Shown: piece after piece, positions 31,480-45,981 of the stretch
How the letters are laid out: each line of letters starts with the position of its first letter
Numbering within the stretch: position 1 is the first letter of the stretch
Assembly (NCBI RefSeq): GCF_033115175.1
Contig: NC_084836.1
Location: 64,161,097-64,225,096 of the forward strand
DNA length: 64,000 bases
Direction of reading: 5' to 3'
From: Lepus europaeus
Taxonomy: Eukaryota; Chordata; Mammalia; Lagomorpha; Leporidae
The notes under the pieces: model-generated
Seen by the model: only the letters and a program-made list of their open reading frames with translations
What the model was told of the DNA's origin: nothing
The model's database searches: none
Program-made: the position numbers and the translations under genes

Positions 31480-34400
31480 GTGAGTGCGACACCCCGCCGA
31501 GCGGAGGTCGCCCCGGGAGTGAGGCCGAGGCCGCCCCGGGGCCCCCCGGCCTGGGCCCCTTCGCCCTTCCCTCCTCCATGGTGGCAGTCGTTCCTGGGGG
31601 TGGGAGGGCCGGGGTCCTGGTTCCGGTTACCGTCGGCGGGGGGAGGACGTTTTTTCTCCAGATGTCCTCTCCCCCCACCTTTAAGCCGTCCCTCGGCCTC
31701 CCCTGCCCAGTATTCGTCCCTTTTTCGTAACTTAGCCCCAGGCCCTCAGCCCCTGCGAGCTCTCGGCCATGCGGGCGCCCTGCAGGCGGGGACCCTCGTG
31801 GGCTGCCCGGGCAGTCGCTCCCGCTGCCCGTGACGCCGCGCCAGGGCCAGGTGCACCTGTGGTGGCGGCCACCAGGCGCCCGCGGCCCGGGCTCCCCGGT
31901 GGAGCGGCACGCGGCCGTGCGCCATGCGCGCCGGGCACTGCTAGGCAACTTCCTGTCTGCTGGGTCGTGGGGGTACTTGCAGGCCGCCTGCTCCCCCCAG
32001 TGCTTGGGGAGAGGAGGGCGAGTGCCCACCACGCACTCGGCGGCTTCCCTGGCGGCGAGGAGGAGTGACCGTTGAGCAGGTAGTTGTGCACGTGTCCAGG
32101 CCAGGCCGGAGAGAAGTTGTGGACATTTTCTGTGTTCCCCAGGAAACTTGAGATCTTTCCTGATCTTTTCGCTGTGAGAAGGGAAGAGGTGTGTGATCAC
32201 CTTTTGTTAACGTGGAAGCGACTGCAGATTTTTTTTTGCACTTTTTTTTTTCTTTTTATGAATCATGGTAAAGTCAAACCTTGGTAGTTTTCCTAAGAAT
32301 TCTCGGCCCTGCCGCCGCCAGGCCTTCCATTCTTTTCAGAAAAATCTTTACCTCTTCCACTGCGCGGATAGTCGGGGTTTGGGGGTCATTTTTGCTTCAT
32401 GTTCTTGGGTTTCCTGTGTGCTGACTTCCCTGAAAATTTTAGAGATGAACAGTTGAAGGGGAGCAAATTTGATTCCCACAGAAAGTAATACACTTGAAAG
32501 AGTTAATGTCAGGTGAGTATATAGGGTAAAAATCTCCATGCCCTCCAGCCAGTGAAGAGCACCAAGGACGCTCCAGAAGAAAGCCTGTATCCCTGCAAGG
32601 GCATGTGTTAGCATTGTGGAGAATTTTTTTTCCCTCAAAAGGGATGTCTAAATTTTTTTTTTTTTAAAGAAAGATTTAGATCTATATAAAACAGTTCCTA
32701 ATTTTTCCTTTGAAATCTGAATTACATGGCAAAGAGTCAGTCTTAAAACGACTTTTATAACTTGAAAATTGTCAGATACAGCATTACTAACGTGTAAATG
32801 CAGTCACGTAGCCAAACGAAATAGCTTTTCAAGAAGAAATATTTTTTAAACAGCTTGAAATAGTGACTCTGGAGGTCAGAAAAAGTAGCTGAATGGGTAG
32901 GAAACATGAAGTTTTGTAGATATGTGGGGACTTAACGTTTGTAGAAAAATGAGATTAAAGGTAAGGTTATTTTAGTCCAAAAAATTTTGAGCTCATAGTT
33001 TATGGACAATGTGTATTAATTTATAATTGTGCATTACAAAAATTTTTACACCAGAATTTTTCCTCCACAAATTCTTAAAAGTACCCTCTTAGATTAAAAA
33101 CTTGGAAGAAAAGTGTAGCAGCCGTAGTCTCCATGTGGTCACACGAACGCTACCTTCAAAATGAGTGTTTTCCAGAAAGCAGGTAATTCTTACTCTGTTC
33201 AAAATGGTATGTGCCCTCTTGTAAATTTTTCAGGGGGTCTTACCTAACCTAGTGACTTAAATGAAATTATAGAATGAATATTATGAGTTGGAAGAAACCT
33301 TTAATGGGCCATCTAGTTCTCAGAAGAATCTGACTTGACTGATATGGTTTCTTTTTTATTGATTTTATTGATGTCTGTTATAAAGATTTTTTGTTTTTTA
33401 AATATATAGAGGGAGACAGTTAGGTATCTTAAAGGCTTGGAGGTGTGTGTTTATCCGAAGTTATAAAAGTTTTAATAGTTTTTATGAGAACTCTTAATTT
33501 CACTTCTTCCTTGTAGTAGGTTGGAATTTTAAAGTCTCTTTTCCCCCTTTTGAGAATTTGTGCTAACCTAACCTTAACGAGGGGTGCCACTGAGGTTTTC
33601 TTTTAGTTATTGTTGTTGGGTACATTAACAAATATAAAGTAAAATGTTTTATTTTGAGATACTCGAAGTCATTTTTAATGCTTCATGTCTATTGTCTTGA
33701 AACACACTATGTCTCTGTTGGTTAAAACCTTTGCTACAACTAAGCATTGTAGGATAGGATCCCCAAAATAAAATCGACTTTCAGGACATCTTTCCCTAGT
33801 AAGCATCTGGTGTATAGTGAATTTCTGAAAGTTAGAAAAGAGTAACTGGTCATGGCCTTTGTTCAGTGTTGATTTCCTAACCACTGTAACCTGGCAACTG
33901 GATTTTCTTCTTTTTTCTTTCCCTGTGCTGAGTTAGACTTTAACTAGAAGGCAGTAGAAACTGGAAATGACATGACTGAGTGCAAGCCACTTTTGCTAAA
34001 TTAAGCTTCTACTGTTTATATTTTGCTTGAAACTCTTTTAGAAGCCATATGATTTGGTGGTTTTAACATGGTTAGTGATTGTTATATCAACTGTTTAGAA
34101 TCACCCTAACTCTTACTGCATTTATTGTGTTTTGCTGTGGAAAATCAAAGTATGTGGTATTAAACTTAATAATTTATGTGGATGGGCAATGATAGGTTTT
34201 AAGTTGAAGCTGCTTCCCTCATATATGTATGAACTTATAGTTTTCCATGAAGATGCCAGTTAACATTTGCCTTGAGCATTAGGCCCTCCTCCCCATAACA
34301 TGTTATTACAAAGCTGAAATAAAATGTACTGTTGGTAGATTTTTTTTTTGTCCCACAGTTGCTTTTCACATGTAGTTAAGCTTTATCAATAAAGAATGTA

Positions 34401-37400
34401 TGTATAAGTATCATTTCCAACTCAGGATATTCAGATACCTTCATGGATTGAAAGGATCTCAGTCAACAGGTATTTTAAGTTTTTAATATTAGGCTCTGGG
34501 AACTGATTCTTAAAAGTACTGATTAGTATCATAAGAGGAAGTCCAAAATGGGATTTTTGACAGACTTTCTTCTTTTTTGAGATGTATTTATTTTGACAAG
34601 AGAGATCTTCCACCCACTGATTCACTGCCCACTGACCGCAACAGCCAGGTCTGAGCTAGGCCAAAGCCAGGAACTGCATCCAGCATGATGGGAACTCATA
34701 CTTGAGCCATCAAGTATGCTTCTCAGGCGCATTAGCAGGGAGCTGGATCTGAAGCGGAGTAGTTGGAACTAGGACTCAAACCTGCTCTCCATTATGGGAT
34801 TTGGGCATCCCAAGTGGAAGCTTAACCCACAAAGTCTACCTCCAGAAGACTTTTGATACTTCATAAAAAGGAAAACAACTTTCAGGGTGTACCTTCTTTT
34901 TCCAAATAAACAGCCATGTCTCTCTGGTTCAGATTTATTATATACTCTAAGCTGCTTGTCTTACAACCTATGCCATACTTCTTTTTGATTTATTTATTTG
35001 GAAGAGTTACCAGAGAAAGAGAGGCAGATGCCTTCCATCTGCTGGTTCACTCCCCAGATGGCAGCAAGCACTGGGACTGGGCCAGGCCAAAGCCAGGAGC
35101 TTCTAGGTCTCCTACCTGATTGGCAGGGACCCAGGTACTTGGACCATCTTCTGCTTTTCCATTAGCAAGGACTTAACAACAACACCCATATGGGATGCCA
35201 GTGTTGCAGGTGGTGGCTTTACCTGCTGTGCCACGATGCTGGCCCCTGTGCCATACTTGACATAATGGTAGTAAATGCTTGGTGTATAGGATTTGTATCT
35301 TATTGAGGCAATAAAGATTGACAGTTAACCTTGAATCTTTTTTATGAAGAAAAAAAAATTCTAAGATTTATTTCAAAGAGTGGCAGAAACAGAGCTCTTC
35401 TATCCACTGGTTAACTCCCAAAATGGCCACAGCTGCCACGGCTGGTCCAGACTGAATTCAGGGTCTTCCATGTGAGTGGCAGGGGCCCAGGTACTTAGGC
35501 TGTCATCTGCTGCTCTCAGGCACACTAACAGGGAGCCGAATCAGGAGTGCAGGCAGAATTGGAACTAGCACTGATATGGGATGGTAGTCTTGCAACTTAA
35601 TTCACTGTGCTAAGGCACTGGCCCCTAGAGAAATATCTTTATCTGCTTTGGGAATCGTAAAAGGAAGAATGCGCAGAAGCAGTAAGGTGAGGAGGCTATT
35701 AGCTCGAATAACTTTTACCTTTATATCTTAGAACAGAAATTGCCAAATAAAGGAACTAGCACAGAAATTCAAAGATGTTGTTTCATGGTGCCTTTGGTGC
35801 CTTTTTACTGTCTTGGTGGTCCAAAAGGAGTAATTACCAATTCTTCCCAACAGGCTCCTAGTTATTTGAGAAGCTAATACACAAATATACATACCATAGC
35901 TACTAACAGGATAATATACATAGGTGTCACTTCTGTTAACTTGTTGGTTTGTGTGTGATGGGCTGGTGAGTTGAGAGTACTTGTTTTGATTTTTTTTTTT
36001 TTTTTTTTGTGAATCAGCTGTCACCAGAAATCAACTTTGAGATGAGACTTTTTTTTTTTTTTTTTTTAAGATTTATTTATTTGAAAGTCAGAGTTACAGA
36101 GAGAGAGAGAGAGGGAGGGAGAGAGGTCTTCCATCCTCTGGTTCACTCCCCAAGATGGCCACAATGGCTGGAACTGCACCTTTCCGAAGCCAGGAGCCAG
36201 GAGCTTCTTCTGGGTCTCCCACGTGGGTCCAGGGGCCCAAGGACTTGGGCCATCTTCTGCTTTCCCAGGCCACAGCAGAGAGCTGGATTGGAAGAGGAAC
36301 AGCTGGGACTAGAACCGGCGCCCATATGGGATGCCACCGCTTCAGGCCAGGGTGTTAACCCACTGTGTCACAGCACCGGCCATGAGAAGATGAGACTTAA
36401 TGGAGAGGACGTTGAAACTGAACCACCTCAAACTGGTATAATGGCTTGCTTGGTGTCTTGTGTGACGTTCAGTGAATTCCTCTCATTTTTTAAAGATTTA
36501 TTTATTTCTTTATTTGAAAGTTAGAGTTACACAGAGAAGGAGAGTCAGAGAGAGAGAGAGAATGGTCTTCCATCTGCTGGTTCACTCTGCAAATGGCCAG
36601 AGCTGAGCCAATCCGAAGCCAGGAGCTTCTTCTGGGTCTCCCACGTAGGTGTAGGGGCCCAAGGACTTGAGCTGCCATCTACTGCTTTCCCAGGCCATAG
36701 CAGAGAGCTGGTTAAGAAGTGGAGCAGCTGGGACTCGAATAGGTGCCCATATGGGATGCCAGCACTACAGGCTGTGGCTTTACCCACTATGCTACAGCGC
36801 CAGCCCTCCAAATTTTAAATAACCCATACAACCCAGTGAGTTCTTCCATGATATTCTGGTACCCCTTGGCACATGATCTGAGAACCACAGAACCATCACA
36901 TTTATTCATGTGGCCATTTAGAAAGTTTTATGTAGTAGTATAACTAATGTGCAGAAGATCTGAAAATATGAAAAGTGTATCATGGGGTTTCTCTAAACAC
37001 TGTGTTAGTGATGGTTTCAGATATTTGTAAGTGGGTTTTCTTTTTGTTTGTTTTAATTTGAAAGGCAGAACAGCACAGAGGGAGATACTCCATCAGCTGG
37101 TTCACTCCCCGAATGGCCACACTGACCAGGGCTGGCCTAGGTCGGCCTGGGGCTGGCACTGTTGCACAGTGGGTTAAAGCCCTGGCCTGAAGCACCGGCA
37201 TCCCATATGGGTGCCGGTTCTAGTACTGACTGCTCCTCTTCCGATCCAGCTCTCTGCTATGGCTTGGGAAAGCAGTAGAAGATGGCCCAAGTCCTTGGGC
37301 CCCTGCACCCACGTGGGAGACCCAGAAAGAAGCTCTTGGCTTCGGATTGGCGCAGCTTTGGCCGTTGTGGGCATCTGGGGAGTGAACCAGCTGATGGACG

Positions 37401-40400
37401 ACCTCTGTCTCTACCTCTCTCTGTAACTCTTTCAAATCAATAAAAAAAAAAATTTTTTTAAAGGGCAGGAGCCAGGAACCCCATTTTGGTCTTACATCTT
37501 TTCACTTCCTACCCAGGTGTATTAGCAGGGAGATGAATTGCACTGATGCCAGTCCCCACGCCAGGCTTTCTCCGCTTAAAAACTGCTTAGTTTGAACTCA
37601 AGAATTCCTCATTTTCCATAGCAGAGCTTAAGTATCTCACTTCAGGTATTACAGGCTGAAGTAGATTTAGTTTTTTTATTCCCTTTTGCAAATGATAGAC
37701 AAATATTTATTTTGAAATTGGTACTTCTGGGGCTGGTGCTGTGGTGTAGCAAGTAAAGCCACCACCTGCAGTGCCAGCATCCCATATGGGTGCCGGTTCT
37801 GGTCCCAGCTGCTGCTCTTCCGATCCGGCTTTCTGCTGTGGCCTGGGAGAGCCCAGGTCCTTGGGCCCCTGTGCCCAATGGGAGACTGGGAAGAGGCTCC
37901 TGGCTCCTGGCTTTGGATCGGCGCAGTTCCGGCCATTGTAGCCATCTGGTGAGTGAACCAGCGAGTGGAAGACCTCTCTCTGTAGCTCTTTCAAATGAAT
38001 AAAATAAGTCTTTTTTTAAAAAAATTAATATTTCTGCAGCCACTGTTGTCCAGCAGATTAAGCTACTGCTATTAACTCTAGCATCCTAATTGGAGTGCTA
38101 AGTGCTGGCTTCTGTGCTTCTGATCTAATTTCCTGTTAATGTACCTGGGAGACAGAAAAAGGTGGCCTGAGTGCTTGGGCCCCTGCCATCCACATGGGAG
38201 ACCTTCCTGGAGTACCTGGCTCCTAGCCAGACCTTTCTGTTGCAGCCATTTGAGGACAAAATCAGTTAATGGCAGATATCTGTCTTCTCTGTCACTCTTT
38301 TTTTTTTTTTTTTTTTTTTTTTGACAGGCAGAGTGGATAGAGAGAGAGACAGAGAGAAAGGTCTTCCTTTTTGGGGCTGGTTCACCCTCCAATGGCCGCT
38401 GCATCTCGCTGATCCGAAGCCAGGAGCCAGGTGTTTCTCCTGGTCTCCCATGTGGGTGCGGGGCCCAAGGACTTGAGCCATCTTCCACTGCCTTCCCGGG
38501 CCATAGCAGAGAGCTGGCCTGGAAGAGGGGCAACCGGGATAGAATCTGGCACCCCAACCGGGACTAGAACCTGGTTCTGTCACTCTTTCAAATAATCAAT
38601 AGAAGTTAGTGTGTCTGAATTTGATGACATCTTTTATTGCTGCTGATCTTTTTTTTCTTTCATCTTAGTGTTGATTGTTCTACAACACTTGTTTATATGC
38701 AGATACTTTTTGGCTATATAAAAGATTAGTTAATCTAGTCTTCAAATAGTTTTTTCTTTTATTAGAAATCTGTTTAGTTTATTTCTAACCCTATAAGACA
38801 ATTACTCTGTTAGTAAGCTGTAGTAAAAAGCTAATCATATTATTATTTTCAGCATTCAGTCATTGCACTCTTACAGTAAGCTCACAAGGGAAGTACAATT
38901 ACCTTTGAATAAAGCATGTGAGATTGTGTACTAGACAACGTGTTACATTCTCTAGTATTTTACATATTTACATATCAAAATAGACAAGTTTTTGAAGTAC
39001 TAACAATATCTTACGAAAAATCATATAGTTATATCAAGAAAGGTAAACCACAAACAGTAACATGTTTGCCTACTTTTTTTAGAAGGTTGGGTTTTTTTTG
39101 TTTGTTTGTTTTAGTTCATCACTAATTTGAACATAAACTTAAGGGGTTTTTGTCTGTTTTGTTGGCTGCCAGAAGGATTCTTGGCAGCATGTCCAATAAG
39201 TTCACAAAATATTTTACCTGCATAGCTTAAGTACATGTGAAGTACTTTTTGGTTAATGCTGAGTCTGACTGGGGATTCCTGCAACACCTGCTAGGTCAAA
39301 TTCAGTATCCTATTGTATTCATTGGAAAGTGGATTATAGATGAGAGAGACAGTTTTTTTGTTGTTTTTAATTTTTTTTTTATTTTTTTTAATTTTTATTT
39401 TAGGATTTATTTACTGGGGCCGGCGCTGTGGCATAGTGGGGAAAACTTCCACCTGCCATGCCAGCATCCCATATGAGTGCCAGTTCGAGTCCTCGTTGCT
39501 CCACTTCCAATCTAGCTCTCTGCTCTGGCTTGGGAAGGCAGTAGAAGAAGGCCCAATTCCTTGGACCCCTGCACCTGCATGGGAGACCCGGAAGAAGCTC
39601 CGGGCTTTGGATCAGTGCAGCTCCAGCTGGATGGAAGACTTTCTCTCTCTCTGCTGCTGCAACTCTGCCTTTCAAATAAATAAATCTTAATAAATAAATA
39701 CCCTTTTTTTTTTTTTTTTTAATTTTATTTGAAAGGCTTAGAGAGGTCTTCCATTCACTGGTTCACTCCCTAGATGGCTGTAACAGCTGGAGCTGGGCCC
39801 GGACCCATCTGGAGCTAGGAGCTTTCTCCCGGTCTCCCACACAGGTACAGGGGCCTAAGCACTTCTCTATCTTCTACTGCTTTCCCAGGCCACAGCAGAG
39901 AGCTGGATTGGAAGTGGAGCAGCCAGGACTCAAACCAGCACCCATAAATAAGGGATGCCGGCACTGCAGGCGGCAGCTTCACCTGCCTGTTAACACCACA
40001 GTGCCAGCCTCAACAGTTTGTGAGAGCAACCTATAAATCCAGTTTTCTTTTATAGTTTATTAAATATTGGGGCTTTGCTGTATTTTCAGAATTCTGAAAA
40101 AGAAGTATAACCAAGTCAGTATATACCCTCAAAGTACATTGGACTTCTTTGTGAGCCCTTATTAAGAGTGTTTAGATTGTTATTCATGGTTGATTAAGTC
40201 TGATCTTTTTAAAGTGTGTGTCAACCTCATAGGTTCCTCTTTTTAATCTAAAGAGGTTGACTCTTTAATTAAAACTCTTGGCCGGCGCTGCGGCTCAATA
40301 GGCTAATCCTCCACCTTGTGGCACCGGCACACCGGGTTCTAGTCCCGGTCGGGGCGCCGAATTCTGTCCCGGTTGCCCCTCTTCCAGGCCAGCTCTCTGC

Positions 40401-43400
40401 TATGGCCTGGGAGTGCAGTGGAGGATGGCCCAAATCCTTGGGCCCTGCACCCCATGGGAGACCAGGATAAGCACCTGGCTCCTGGCTTCCGATCAGCGCG
40501 GTGCGCCAGCTGCAGTGGCCATTGGAGGGTGAACCAACAGCAAAGGAAGACCTTTCTGTTTCTCTCTCTCTCTCACTGTCCACTCTGCCTGTCAAAAAAC
40601 AAAACAAAAAAAAACTCTTGCTTGTTTAGTTTTTTATTTCTTTGATAGACCACTAAATAAAATGGAAAAAAAATAGGTTTCAAAATAGTTCTGCTGTTTT
40701 ATTTAAAAGGTGTTATTAGACTGTCCTTGTACCTCATTTAACCATCACTTAAAGTTTTTTTCAGTATATTTATAATATTTTACAGTTCCAAGTGTGTGTG
40801 TGTGTGTTTTTTTTTTTTAAGAGGTTTATTGTGAGGTGGGGAAAGCCTGATAGGCCAGGGGGGAGAGTAAGAGAGCAAGATTCAAGTATTTTGTTACTAG
40901 ATACAGCATCCTGATTTTTCCCCCAATGATTTAAGAATTATTAAGAACCTAGATATTAATAGTTTGTCACACTTATATATATAGAAACTTTTAATTTATA
41001 AAGAAATTGCTGATTATTTTGAATCATCCTCTACATCTATTGAGTCACTAAACAATAAAAAAAATCCATAAAAAAAAAAAAAAAAAACGGTGATTGGACT
41101 AAACCAAGAGGAAAGTATTAAAGATAACTGGGGGAGGGATTTCATCAACATCAATTTGTGTTTATATTGTTGGCTTTAGTTAAGTGTGGGACATTTCACT
41201 CAGAATTGTATTTTTGGTGTCTTAGAGTAAACAAAGCTAGTAAATACTGAGTTGCAGTCCACAAAATTCTCTCTCCTCCCTCTCCTTTTCACCTCCTCCT
41301 TTTTTGTGAAACAACCTTTTACAAACATAGAATTAAATTTTGGCTTCTGGTTAGGTAATTTAAATTGTTTTGTATGGGTCCAGCTTAGTGGCATAGCAGG
41401 TTTAGCTGCTGCCTGCAATGCCAGCATTCTGTATCCTGTGCCAATTCAAGTCCTGGTTGCTCTGCTTCTGATCTAGCTCCCTGCTAATGCACCTGAAAGG
41501 GGAGTAGGGGATGGCCCAAGCATTTTAGAACCTGCTACCCTTGGGGCCAACGCTGTGGCGCAGCAGGTTAACGCCCTGGCCTGAAGTGCCAGCATCCCAT
41601 ATGGGCACCAGTTCAAGACCCGGCTGCTCCACTTCCGATCCAGCTCTCTGCTATAGCCTGGGAAAGCAGTAGAAGATGGTCCAAGTTCTTGGGCCCCTGC
41701 ACCCGCATGGGAGACCCGGAGGAAGCTCCTGGCTTCGGATCCCCGCAGCTTTGACTGTTGGGGCAACTGAGGAGTGAACTGGTGGATGGAAGACCTCTCT
41801 GCCTCTCCTCTCTCTAACTCTTTCAGATAAAAATAAATAAATCTTAAAAAAAAAAAACTGCCACCCACATGGGTGACTCATATGGAATTCCTGGTAGTGT
41901 AGCCATTTGGGGAGTGAACCAGCAGATGGAAGATCTCCCTCTGTTACTCTACCTTTCAAAATAAGTATTTTTAAAAAAATGGTTATTGTGACATGGGAAA
42001 TGGTTGTACTGGTTTGGTAAGGCTTCTATAACAAAAACAAGCTGGAGAGTTGAAACAGCAGTTATTTACACACACACACACACACACTCACACTCTTCTG
42101 AGGCTGGTAGTCCAAAATGATGGGGTCAACTGGGTTGGTTCTTATGTGCGGTCAGCCTTCTTGACTTGAGATAGTCAATTTAGTGTTCCTTTCCTCTTTG
42201 TATTAAAGCCTATTCTAAAGCCTCACTTTTACTTAATTGCCATCTAAAGATCCTATCTCCAAGTACAGCCACCTTCTGAGGGACTGAGTAGTCCCAGGAC
42301 CAACATTAAGATTTGGGGAAAATATAGTTCAACCCATGACAATTTCATGACTAGATTACTGTTTGAATATGAAGAAGATTGATTGTCCCCTGATTCCATG
42401 TTCTTGATAGGAACAGAAGCTGAAGAGCTGATAGACTTAGTTTTTGATATAACCTTTGCAATAACCCAGTCATCAGTGGGTTGCTCTCCTGTTACTTTAA
42501 AGATTTATGTATTCATTTAAAAGGCAGAAATAGAAGGGGAGGGAGAAAGAGCTCTTCCATGGACTGGAAGAGCTACCCAAAATGGTAGTGACGGTGGGGG
42601 CTGGGCCAGGCTGGATCCAGAAGCTTCATCTAGGTCTCCCATGTGGGTGACTTGGGCCATCTTCTGATTCTTTCTCAGCCATATTAGAGAGTTGGATTCG
42701 AAGTGGAGCAGCCGGAGACTGGAACCAGTGCCTACATGGGATGCTGGCACTGCAGGTGGAGGCTTAACTTTCTGAGCCATAGCGCCAGCCCCTGTTACTG
42801 TAGCCTTAATATGGAATTTGCTCTTTACAGAGTAAACAGTACTGATAAATATGTTCAGATTATGTGGCTACAAAAGCATTTACCAGGATTTATTGAAATA
42901 AACATTTATGAAATCTAATAGGATAAGAATTCCTGTCAACAACCAGGCTAATTTTTAACTTGATTGCGGTTTTAAAGCAAAAAAGGGTAGAATATAGAAT
43001 AGTACAGTGACTCCTCAAGGACCTGTTACTCAGCTTTAGCTATTATCAAGATAAAGTATTTTATTATATATTGCTCCCCTTCTCCCCTTTAAGCAACATC
43101 TACAATCTGAGTAAAACTAGGGCAACATGATACTTGCCTCTAATTTCCGAGTTTGGTTTTTTTTTTTTTTTTTTTTTAATTAAATAAGATTTATTTATTT
43201 GAAAGAGTTACAGAGAAGAAGAGTCAGAGCTATCTTTCATCTGCTAATTCATTCTCTAGATGGCCAGGTATTTCTTCCAGTCTCCTGTGTAGGTGGCAGG
43301 AGCCCAGGTACCTGGGCCATTAGCAGAGAGCTGGATCAGAAGTAGAGTGCCCAGGAAATGAACCGGTGTCTATATAGGATGCCGGCGTCACAGGCTGTGA

Positions 43401-45939
43401 CATTACCCATTGAGCCACAATGTGGCCCTTCATTTCTAAGATTTTAAAGTGAATGGTAATTGGACAATCATAGCTGTATTTTATATGTATATGTGTGTGT
43501 GTGATTATTGTAGTCTTTTAAGATTTATTCATTTATTTGAAAGGTGGAGGACAGTCATTTCCCATGCTTCTTTTTTTTTTTTTAATATTTATTTATTTAC
43601 TTGAAAGAGTTACGCGGGGGTGGGGGGGGCGGTCTTCCATCCGCTGGTTCACTCCTCAGATGGCTGCAACGGCTGGAGCTACACTGATCAGGAGCTTCTT
43701 CCTGGTCTCCCACGTGGGTGCTGGCACTTCAGGTCAGGGCGTTAACCCACTGCACCACAGCGCCAGCCCCTACCCATGCTTTTTAATACCCATAGTTCTT
43801 AACATTAGTAGAGATGTTGAATAGTATAATTTCACTGAAATTGTATTAGTTTACTTTTTTTATTCTGTAAAGTTTAGTTTTAGGGGTAGGTCTATAAAGG
43901 AATAGCAAATGATTTCTGACAGGGCTAAGCAGTGGTTATTCTGTAAGGCATTGTTTGATGTTTTAAATCTCATGTTAGAAAATTGGTGTCATTCTGAAAC
44001 TAAACCTTGGTAGAGCCCTGAGTTACCTTGGAATGTGACATCTTTCATTTGTTTAACTTTAGATGTTACAATTCATTAGCCTGACTTTTGTCCAATTTTA
44101 TCTTTGTAGGCAGCCTGCTTCTGCAAAGTGGTATGATCGAAGGGACTATGTCTTCATTGAATTTTGTGTTGAAGACAGTAAAGATGTTAATGTAAATTTT
44201 GAAAAATCCAAACTTACATTCAGGTAAATTGCCATTTAATATCATTGGATGAAAAGCTTACCTGAGACAACTAACTTCGGCTTGCTTGTTTTAGGTTTTC
44301 ACTGAAGTTTTTGTTACTTTTTATCTCTTTGAAAAGTCTTAATTCTTTTTTTTCCCCAACAGTTGTCTTGGAGGAAGTGATAATTTTAAGCATTTAAATG
44401 AAATTGACCTTTTTCATTGTATTGATCCAAATGTAAGTAATCTTGATGCTTTAATCTGATTTTTTAAAAAGATTGATTTATTTGAAAAGCAGAGGTGGGG
44501 TGGTAGGGGGAGAGGGAGGGAGGGAGAAGGAGATGATCTTCAGCTGCTTATTTGCTCCTTTGATGACCATAGGGGCCACAGCTGAGCTAAGCTGACACCA
44601 GGAGCTCTGTCCTAGTCTCCCATGTGGGAAGCCGAGGCCCAAGTATTTGGGCCATCTCCTGCTTCTTTCCCAGGTCCATTAGCAGGGAGCTGGAGCTGGA
44701 TTGGACATAGAGCAGCTGGGACTAAAACCGGTGCTTATGTGGGATGCTAGATCTAGTCTAAGGCAGCTTAACCCACTCTGCTACAATTACAGCCCCCTTT
44801 AATCGTGGTCAAATCATGAGGGAATGGACATACTTCAAGTATCCTTAATAGTAGACACTAATCCTGCCCCCTTTTTTTTTTTAAAGATAGAATTTCTCTG
44901 ATTTCCTCATGCAAACTGCACATAAAAGAATAATCCTTTTTTCCTATACTTTAGGATACTAACTAGATATATTTCTGTCTTGCAGTATTTTCCCCTTTAA
45001 TTCAAAATTCTTTTCTGCTTGTTCTTTTTGTTTTTGCTATCAGTATTTGAGTATAGGAAGCTACTTTAAGACTTTATTCTGTTTACCCTATGTAAGGGAG
45101 GAGGGAAAATGATAACTTCCCAGGTTTTTGTTTTGTTTTTTTTGAAACTGGATAGTCACAGGTGTGTTTCTTTTCAGTCTAGAAACATAAGGGAAGAAGT
45201 AAGAAAGGAGAGGTGAGAAATGACAATCCTTCTTTCTGTCTTGTCCTGATACTGGAGAGAAATAGTGTGATGATACTTTTCTTTTTAGGATTCCAAGCAC
45301 AAAAGAACGGACAGATCAATTTTATGTTGTTTACGAAAAGGAGAATCTGGCCAGTCATGGCCAAGGTTAACAAAAGAAAGGGCAAAGGTAGGTTTCCTTT
45401 CTTTATTTTTTTGAAAGTTTAATATTTTTACCATTTGTCATAGCCAAGTAAAAAACCTCATGTGTTGTGTGAAGTTTCACAAAACAGTATTTACTATTAC
45501 TACCTTTTTTCTCCACACTGAGTATTTTAGCCTTTTTTGTATATGTGTGCTACTTACGTGTCCCCACAGCTCAAAAAAAATGTGGATTCTTTTGTTTTTT
45601 GTTTGTTTTGTTTATTAAGAGTTAGAGGGAGAGACAGCTCCCCAGATGGCTGCATTGGCTAGGGCTGAGCCAGGCTGAAACCAGGAGCTTTATCTGGATC
45701 TCCCATGTAGGTGCTAGGGGCACAACAGTTGGGCCATTTTCTGCTACTTTTTCTTTCTTTTTTTTAAGAAAACTTTTATTTAATAAATATAAATTTTGAA
45801 AGTACAACTGTTGGATTATAGTGGTTTTTCCCCCAATAACCACCCCAATTTCCACCAGCAACCCATCCCATCTCCTACTCCCTCTCCCATCCCATTCTTC
45901 TTTAAGATTTTTTAAATTCTCTTTATATAATTTTTACTG

Positions 45940-45981
<42 letters not shown>

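Larger units (their letters stand above)
30560..32080 (+). promoter_or_regulatory. PTGES3 CpG-island promoter
   Basis: About 1.5 kb with dense CpG, bounded by AT-rich sequence on both sides and containing exon 1. It holds a TGACGTC (CRE-like) at 30578-30584, a TGCGTCA at about 31160, the palindrome TAGAGATCTCTA at 31082-31093, the ZNF143-like site at 31287-31300 and a (CCG)n at 31315-31346. No TATA box near the likely start. About 700 nt of the island lies upstream of exon 1, leaving room for divergent transcription. Long open frames here on both strands follow from few stops in GC-rich DNA and are not called. Confidence 0.85.

Noticed and set aside
30775-32200. Long open frames on both strands around PTGES3 exon 1 (for example 30940-31833 plus, 31241-32200 minus)
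   Set aside because: CpG-island sequence is stop-poor. The frames overlap each other on several phases, show Arg/Pro/Ala/Gly composition and contain the splice donor of exon 1.
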